Source: Rheum nobile (taxonomy: Eukaryota > Streptophyta > Magnoliopsida > Caryophyllales > Polygonaceae). From it: a stretch of 64,000 bases of DNA. The stretch lies in assembly GCA_027886185.1 (NCBI GenBank), contig WOAB01000109.1, positions 7,420,501 through 7,484,500 on the forward strand, given 5' to 3'. Under the pieces are notes generated by a model. It was given only the letters and a program-made list of their open reading frames with translations, was not told where the DNA came from and searched no databases. Shown piece after piece: positions 57,464 to 64,000 of the stretch. Within the stretch, counting starts at the first letter, position 1; the number at the start of each line of letters is the position of its first letter. Position numbers and translations under genes: made by a program.

Positions 57464-60168
57464 ATGGACGATGAATACTCCACCATTGGAGACAAGGGAG
57501 AGGTTGGCTTCATCGATGTTCCTTCAGTCACAACATCATCGCCAACTGAGGAGGGTCCTATCATGGTGTATGTGCCGTTTCCATTCGCTGGAGGAAAGCC
57601 TCAATCGGTTCCTGTGAACGAGGTTGCCGTGGCGTCATTCACCATAGAAAACACCACAGATGAATATATTTTACTTTGGGGTGTGAATATTTATGCTTCA
57701 AATCCTGAAGATTCATTTGTGTTGTCATTGATGAAACCTCCATCTGGCCAGCTAGATGACATACCCGAGGAAGATTTTGTCCCTTGTTTTGATATGGAGG
57801 AACGAAATTTGAACCCACATGGTAGCTTGACTATATGGATGTCTTGTGTGCCCAAGGAGATTGGCCTTTTCACATCTATACTGCATATCCAAACTGATCA
57901 GGGAATTATTGAACGACTTGTCTTCCTCTTGGCTGAAGATGAGGTATCCAAAGCTTTGGCACCTCAGAGACCATATAACATACCAACACAGATCAGGAAA
58001 GCGATAGAGTTTGAGAAAATCCCTGAAGTGGTCTTACAAGGCTTAACAAAGGAAAATTATGTGTCGTATTTCAATGAGTTGTTAGGGATGGAGGAACTTA
58101 TGATTATGGTAAGTGTTATGTTTTATATGTATGGGGGTTGTGGGACTGAGGGGATAGCTAAATGGCATCGTTCTGTCGTAGTACCAAGTTGTTGAATGAA
58201 TTTTTTTTTATATTTGTTTACAGGAGTATGTCAAAGCTTATAATATGAAGTTTGTTACTTTGAGACAAATGTATAATGTCAGGCTTGTAGCACTTAAAGT
58301 GCCAGGAGTAGGTGAAAGAAGGCCCTCAGTTGTCAGTGGAGATGTGGTGAATGTTTATGGAGAATATTATGTCCATCAGGTATGCTAATAATGTTAGGTA
58401 TCTTATGTTTTTTGTCAAAGTGTAATATACTATTGTCGGTATGAATTATGAAATTGCACGAATTATCATTGTCAATGTTATGTTCTCATGTTGAACTTGC
58501 TAATGTTCTTTGAACATGGCTTGATCGACCGTGTTGAGGCTGATGAATTATTATTGCAATTTAATGATGAATTTTACCAAAGGCATATAGATAGCAATGC
58601 GTATGAAATCTGTTTTGTGTTCTACGGGGCAAATTTCCATAAGCTTCATGAAGCCATTCTATCTGCAGAGGCATTATATGAAAACTTCCTCTTTCCCCAT
58701 GAGTATCAGTCAAAACGGAGGATTACAACCAACAATTTTGTGCCTATCTCACTTCATCTTGATGAGGACCAAAAAAAATGCCATTCGCTTAATTTTAGGC
58801 TGCAGAGGAGGAGCTCCTTATGTGATTTATGGACCCCCGGGAACAGGAAAGACAAAAATACTGGTGGAGGTGATCCTACAACTCTATACAACTAGACGTG
58901 ATTCTCATATACTGGTATGTGCTTATTTAAATTGCGCGGCAGATCACATATTAGAGAAAATCCTTAGTGAGTGTCCTTCACTTAGGGAGGAAGATATTTA
59001 TAGGTTGAATGCCACACATCGTCCCTTACAAAAAATAAACGCTTCATTGTTGAGGTTTTGCACCTACAGTTCTGGTTTCTTCACTTGCCCTTCTCGAGAT
59101 GCACTCCGCATGTACAAGATAATAATAACGACATACACGAGTGCATCTTACCTCTATCATGCTGAAAGGGCTAACCGTGGCCACTTCTCCCACATCATCT
59201 TAGATGATGCAAACCAAGTTTCAGAGCCAGAGACAATGATCCCCATATCAACCCTCATAGAAGAAAACACAGTTATTGTTCTTTGTGGTGATCCCAAACA
59301 ACTTGGGCCTTATATTTATTCAAAGCAAGCTGAGGCTTATGGTTTGGGAAGATCTTTTCTAGAGAGGCTGTTGGACTTTGAAGTTTACAGATCAGGGGAT
59401 CGTAATTATGTCACAATGTTGTTGAACAATTACCGGAGCCACCCTGCTATTGTCAATGTTCCTTCAAGACTATTTTATAGTGGAGCATTGAGGCCATATC
59501 GAGAAGATAGTAAGACATGTTTCTTACCTTGGGTTGATATGCTTCCCAATAGGAACTTCCCTTTCATGTTCTGTGGCATCCAAGGCTTTGATGAGAGGGA
59601 AAAGGGCAGCCCATCATGGTTTAATAGGATTGAAGCTAGCAAGGTGGTTGAGCTCGTACAGAGGCTGATAAGAAGGAATGTGCCTGAGCAAGACATCGGG
59701 ATTATTACCCCTTTCCCACAACAAGTACTAAAGATAAGGAAGGCTCTCATGTCTCTATGTATGAGGGATATTGAGATTGGCGGGGTTGAGCAGTTTTTGG
59801 GTGAAGAAAAGGAAGTGATCATCCTGTCAACCGTCAGATCGACCGCTAACCACGATGAATATGATAGGACTTTCCGCATGGGATATATGAGCAACCCGAA
59901 GAGGTTAAATTTTGCCCTGACTCGTGCCCGATCATTGCTTATTATAGTTGGAAACCTTTATATTTTAGAAAAGGTAATTCCCGGTAAAAAAATCCTAAGA
60001 GTTGGTCATTGTTGTTGGTCATTGACAGGATTAACAAGGTTGATTAACTACCGTGTTTTTGGTCTTTGACAGGATTGGAACTGGCAAGAAATCCTAAAGG
60101 ATTGTGTTTTAAATAGCGCCTATGAAGGTTGTGCATTCTTCGTGCATGAGGAGGTTGTGAGTAGGTAG
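57464..60168 (+). pseudogene. SDE3: SDE3-like (MOV10-type) RNA helicase, probably inactivated
   Basis: SDE3 is an Upf1-like superfamily-1 RNA helicase that supports transgene and virus RNA silencing. Exon 1 57464-58108 holds the N-terminal domain (DDEYSTIGDKGEVGFID, VPFPF, NPEDSF, LTIWMSC, ERLVFLLAED). Exon 2 is 58224-58379, exon 3 58518-59973 and exon 4 60073-60168. Motifs in exon 3: YGPPGTGKT (58828-58854), SHIILDDANQ where the family has DEAGQ (59201-59215), GDPKQLGP, NYRSHP, GIITPF, EQFLGEEK and LTRAR. Lesions: the exon-3 acceptor reads ..GAACAT|GGC with no AG, and reading through the intron meets a TAA at once. Exon 3 has an A run of 8 (58771-58778) where 7 would keep the frame between LHLDEDQ and NAIRLILGC. 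A linker of some 30-40 residues before the exon-1 end is also shorter than in the Arabidopsis protein. ATG 57464 precedes the conserved DDEYS block. Confidence 0.85.
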
Positions 60169-60450
60169 TTGTGATTCTAGTAATGTAATGATAGCATCCA
60201 GTTGACAACTATCCTTTTTGTAGACATGTAATGGTAGCCCACGCTACAATATTGTAGGAATGTAATGATAGTATCCAGTTGACAACTATTCTAGTAAGGT
60301 AATTGTCGGTGTGTGTAGTGTCGACATTAATATTTTGGCAATCTGACATGTAGAATCAACCATGCTTTCTAAAACTATTCGAAAATAAAATTCATCCTCT
60401 TACATAAAAAACCAAAGTCATGAGGTACATACTTCATAGTCAATTCATCT
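60169..60450. other. intergenic between convergent genes
   Basis: 'atgtaatg(a/g)tag' words with 'catccagttgacaactat' repeat at 60195-60212 and 60275-60292. This is a short imperfect duplication in the likely 3' UTR of the helicase relic. Confidence 0.4.
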
Positions 60451-60864
60451 TCAACCATGCCTACATGCTCGATTACAAATGCTGAAAGCACTAATCCCTA
60501 GAATCACACCAGCACCAAACGCAGAAATAGGAACTATTACATGGTTTCTGAAGTTTGCCTGGGAGTGTAGTGCCTTGTTTTCAGCTTCAAGTTCTGCCAC
60601 CCTTGCATTTAGTCGCCAAATTGCATGATCGAATTGCATCTCAGTTGTATTGAGTTCCATGATTCTCTGTCCAAGTTCATGTATCTCAGTACGTAGGCGT
60701 GTGATTATTTCACCCAACATGTTGGAACGTGGGCTATTTGTTAGCAACATGTCTAACTCTTCTTGCAACTTCTCCTCTAATTGAGAAGGTGTAGGAGATG
60801 AAGGTGGATGTTCATATTTGTGAGGGTCCCCGCTTTGATAACTTGAGGTGTCGCTGGATGACAT
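60451..60864 (-). CDS. small coiled-coil protein with C-terminal membrane segment
   Basis: 137 codons from ATG (60864-60862) to TGA (60453-60451). The N-terminus is Ser/Pro-rich (about residues 1-28). A long helical coiled-coil region (about 30-102) has Leu/Ile at heptad spacing and ends ARVAELEAENKALHSQ. A hydrophobic stretch of about 20 residues (VIVPISAFGAGVILGISAFS, about 109-128) is followed by a short basic tail CNRACRHG. This layout suggests a tail-anchored membrane protein. Family not recognised; plant GRF zinc-finger proteins end in a similar coiled coil plus membrane helix, but no zinc finger is present. It is divergent from the MULE transposase at 61329 and could belong to the same transposon or be a host gene. 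Confidence 0.55.
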   Translation of the reverse strand: MSSSDTSSYQSGDPHKYEHPPSSPTPSQLEEKLQEELDMLLTNSPRSNMLGEIITRLRTEIHELGQRIMELNTTEMQFDHAIWRLNARVAELEAENKALHSQANFRNHVIVPISAFGAGVILGISAFSICNRACRHG

Positions 60865-61125
60865 TGTACTCGAGTACTGCAGAAACAAAGAAAGATTTCC
60901 AGCAAAAAAGAAGTGATACGTGCTTGCTTACTGATCCAGTGTGAAAATCACACAATAAACAAAGAGGGTTACCTTCAAGTTCGGCGCAGAGAGGGTTTAG
61001 GGATTGTTGAGGCAAAATGAGAAGGAATGGTCGGCGGTCCCCGCTGAGGTTTATTTAGCTTTTTTTGTTCAATATTGCTTCATAACTATTCACCTGATAT
61101 GACCTCTGAAAATGTAGTACACACT

Positions 61126-61153
61126 TAGAGGGAAAACCTCTGTTTTCCCTCTA
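61126..61153. repeat. perfect 12-bp hairpin upstream of the MULE gene
   Basis: tagagggaaaac, a CTCT loop, then gttttccctcta. It lies between two divergent genes, 262 bases from the coding start at 60864 and 176 bases from that at 61329. Confidence 0.75.
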
Positions 61154-61328
61154 AAATTCCCCTCCAATTTCTACCCCTTTACCCACGTGTTAGGGATTGT
61201 TATCCAAGCATAACCCAACCTGTAAACCTGCACAAAACTTCCGTAACACCCCAAGACCTTAAATCCACAAAGCTTCAAAATAGATTGTACAGCGTCTTCA
61301 ATGTCTTTGGAATAGAAGAAGTTTAATA

Positions 61329-64000
61329 ATGGGTGAGTTCTGACTTTCACGTTCTTATTCCTATTCTTCTTTACAGTAAAATCTTTTGTGGTCTTGCTTA
61401 CCCTTTAATGTCGGTGTTAGGGCATTATCATTTGGGGGTCCTCGTTTGGCCCTAATAAACTATTGAACTTGTGTTTGCTTTTTCTTCGTGTAACAGGTTC
61501 AACATCATACTACTTGACTCTGAAAACAGGTGGTGAATGGACATGTAAGGGAAACAAGTGGGTTTTTGATGGGATCACAACGACAACAGGACTTCTTTTG
61601 TATGCAGATATGAATTACTCAAATCTCAGGAAAAAGTTAGCTGAGAAGATTAAATGCATTGACGAGATAGATGAAATGGAGATAAAATATATGTCACCGT
61701 GGAAACCACTGGCACAACCAATCGATGTCAAAGATGACGAGGACCTTGGTGCGTTGAAGTTTTTGAACGCACACTCGCACGATAACATTTGGCCTATCGA
61801 GTTATATGCGAGTATGAAAAAGAAGGGAAACAAAGAGCCAGAGGTTGTGGTAGGTTGCCATCCAAGTAGAAGTGATGAAGAGGACATAACAGCGTGTCTG
61901 ACTCTACCACCGTTAACACAAACTCAAGAGGCAGAGCCCGAGGCTGTGGTAGGTCGCCATCCTGTCACTGATCGTACCAAATCCGACAAGAGCAATATGG
62001 TAAGCGACAATTATCCCACTGAAGCTTTACGGGATATCATTGATTGTGACATGTATGAACTTAAACCAAAAATTTGTCGTGTAAACAATGGGGAAGTACA
62101 AATAGTTGACTTGGTGAGCCAATCTGAGGCAGACTCGGAAACTGATGGGAGTGATTATGGGGAAGACGTTGGGCGAGATTTTATTGGAATGACCTTGAGG
62201 ATGAGTTTGAGGATGATGTTGAGGAGTATGTTGAAGAAGGGACATTGATGAGGAAGTTCTACAACAGATTGAAGCCGAGTACTATCGTAGCAAACGGTTG
62301 TGTAAAAGGCAATTGGATGAGCCAATGGAGGATAATGGGGTGAGCGGCAATAATTTGGAAATAAAAGTTGGAGAGCATTTCAATTGCAAGAAGGATCTTA
62401 AGGATTGTTTATCCTTGATGGCATTACAGAGGCGCTTCCAGATGCACGTCCATAAGTCTGATAAGAAGTTATATGTGGTAAGGTGCATTGATCCTAGTTG
62501 CACATTTTTTTGCCGTGGGACCGCTCTTGGCAGCACATGATTGTTTCAAGTAAGGAAGTATTGTGGACAGCATACATGTGGCATGAAGCTAAAGCATAAT
62601 TACCACAGACATGCAAGTTCAAGCGTAATTGCTGACCATATTATGTCAAGGTAAGTAAACAATCCTGTCAGTACGATCATATATGAGCATGTATATGAAC
62701 TAACCTTAGCATGTTACATATACAATCCTGTTACAGATTTAACACAGCCGATACATGTCCCGGACCTCGTGCTGCCGAAATTCAAGACAGCATGAAGAAA
62801 ATGGGAGTGGCAGTTGGTTACGACAAGGCAAACAGAGCACGTTTAACCGCCATTGACAGGATAAGAGGCACAACTGAAGAAAGCTACAATAGGATTCATG
62901 GATACATGTACATGCTCGAAAGGATGAATACAGGGACAGTCACACATGTTGAAGTAGACTCTAATCGTCGATTCAAGTATTGTTTCATCAGCTTGGGTGC
63001 TTGGCGCAATGGAATGCAGTTTTTAAGAAATGTATATTTCCATCTTGTCACGTTCCCCGATTCTATTGTCAAATCGATACATGACATTGTAGAGCTGATT
63101 GAAAACTACTGCAGGTCATAACTGTGAATGGTACCCATCTAGGATCAAAGTACAGAGGCACACTTCTAGTTGCAGTGGCACAAGACGGAAACAGACAAAT
63201 ATATCCAGTGGCTTTTGCTGTTGTTGACAGCGAGAATGATAGTTCATGGTCGTATTTCTTCCGACACCTACGCTCTGTTGTTGCTGACGATCATGACCTA
63301 GTATTTGTGTCTGACCGTCATGGAAGTATATACAAAGGTTTAAGAGAGCGCTATATCTTCGCAAAGCATGGTTATTGCACACTTCACCTATGGGGTAACG
63401 TGAAGACGAGGTTTAAAAGAAATGACTTGTGGATTCTGTACCAAAAGGCAAATCAAGCGTACACCAAACATGACTTTAATCGTGAATTTGCAAGACTTTG
63501 CAACCAGTCTCCTACAGTCGGTACGTACCTCAGGGGTGTTGAATTTGAAGCGTGGACAAGGTCGCATATGCCCGCAAACAGATTCAACATTATGACGTCC
63601 AACAACGCAGAATCCGTGAATAGTCGCTTACTGGGCCCGCGTCTAATGTCGTTGATTGGGTTGCTTGATGGTATACTGAATGTCATGAGTAATTGGTTTT
63701 ATGACATGCGATTTAAGGGAGAGGGACATGTGGATATTCTGACCCCGACAGTTTGTACTGAGCTAGAAGGTAATTATTTAAAATCGTTGACAATGGTTGT
63801 GAGTAGGCTAAATCAATATGAGTTTCAAGTGCATGCCAATGGAACTACACTCTTGGTAAATCTGCATGCTCGAACCTGCTACTGCAACGTCTTCCAAGTT
63901 AACCAAATTCCATGTGCGCATGCTATAGGGGCCGCGAAGGATTGTGGTATGGATCCTGTCACTCTTGTTCATCCCTTCTTTACTGCCGAAATGTGGAAGG
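61329..64000 (+). pseudogene. MuDR/mudrA-type MULE transposase (runs off the window)
   Basis: A cut-and-paste transposase of the Mutator class. The start is probably ATGG at 61329-61332 spliced to 61497 (GTGAGT donor, TAACAG acceptor), giving MGSTSYYLTLKTGGEW. An N-terminal PB1-like region and an acidic linker follow, then the MuDR DNA-binding domain (KVGEHFNCKKDLKDC, 62362-62406; VVRCIDPSC, 62475-62501). Next are introns 62651-62736 (IMSR/FNTADT) and 63032-63114 (MQFLRN/VITVNGTHLG). The catalytic region has VNGTHL (63121-63138), FVSDRHGSI (63305-63331) and TSNNAESVNS (63598-63627). A SWIM zinc finger, CYCNVFQVNQIPCAHAI, spans 63880-63930. Damage: frame changes near 62180 and 62240, an in-frame TGA at 62538-62540 where the frame otherwise continues, and Asn in place of the first catalytic Asp (VNGTH for VDGTH/IDGTH). 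Confidence 0.82.

Noticed and set aside
60865..60888. Eight-codon extension of the small minus-strand gene
   Set aside because: It would need a TTG start; the first ATG is at 60864.

Overview
This window is a stretch of a plant nuclear genome, almost certainly a eudicot. It has intron-bearing plant genes (a subgroup-I 12-oxophytodienoate reductase, an RRP41-like exosome subunit and an SDE3-type RNA helicase relic). These sit in AT-rich DNA packed with plant transposons: Athila-like, Copia, Cassandra, RTE LINE, hAT, Stowaway and MULE. The species cannot be fixed from the sequence alone. Gene models below were built by eye from splice sites, reading frame and family conservation.

Layout. 1-5005: end and 3' LTR of an Athila-like retrotransposon, followed by rearranged pieces of another long LTR with an expanded minisatellite. 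6111-8243: OPR gene, five exons, 373 codons, apparently intact. 9099-10044: possible TIR element. 10165-13331: RRP41-like/MTR3-type exosome gene, seven exons, 248 codons, apparently intact. 13521-16973: RTE-type LINE with a perfect 17-bp target duplication, inserted in the probable 3' UTR of the exosome gene. 17661-19617: non-autonomous hAT element with a perfect 8-bp target duplication, holding a second nested inverted-repeat element full of TGCAC motifs. 19640-22030: decayed Copia. 22636-23842: a Stowaway MITE and a TGCA-rich TIR element. 23890-24861: long-TIR element that captured a phenylalanine ammonia-lyase exon fragment.

25538-35979: a minus-strand Copia element with paired LTRs and a 5-bp target duplication. 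Its 3' end plus flanking DNA is repeated in tandem with a period of 2635 bp. 36016-44829: a TIR element abutting a plus-strand, older Copia of the same family, itself interrupted by a complete 519-bp Cassandra element with 5S-rRNA-like LTRs. 45732-46022: a second Stowaway-like MITE. 46408-50440: decayed FAR1-type MULE transposase followed by an OTU-protease-like domain, split by a small hAT-like MITE. 50590-52788: telomere-like and AT-rich repeats and unidentified coding relics. 52789-55652: a probable solo LTR of the family seen at 2437-5005. 57464-60168: SDE3-like helicase with a lost splice acceptor and a homopolymer frameshift. 60451-60864 (minus): a small coiled-coil, tail-anchored-type protein. 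61329-64000: MuDR/mudrA-type MULE transposase running off the window.

Only OPR, the exosome gene and perhaps the small 60451-60864 gene look functional. The rest is a dense record of nested insertions, captures, deletions and tandem duplications. No CRISPR array, operon, tRNA or genuine rRNA gene was seen.
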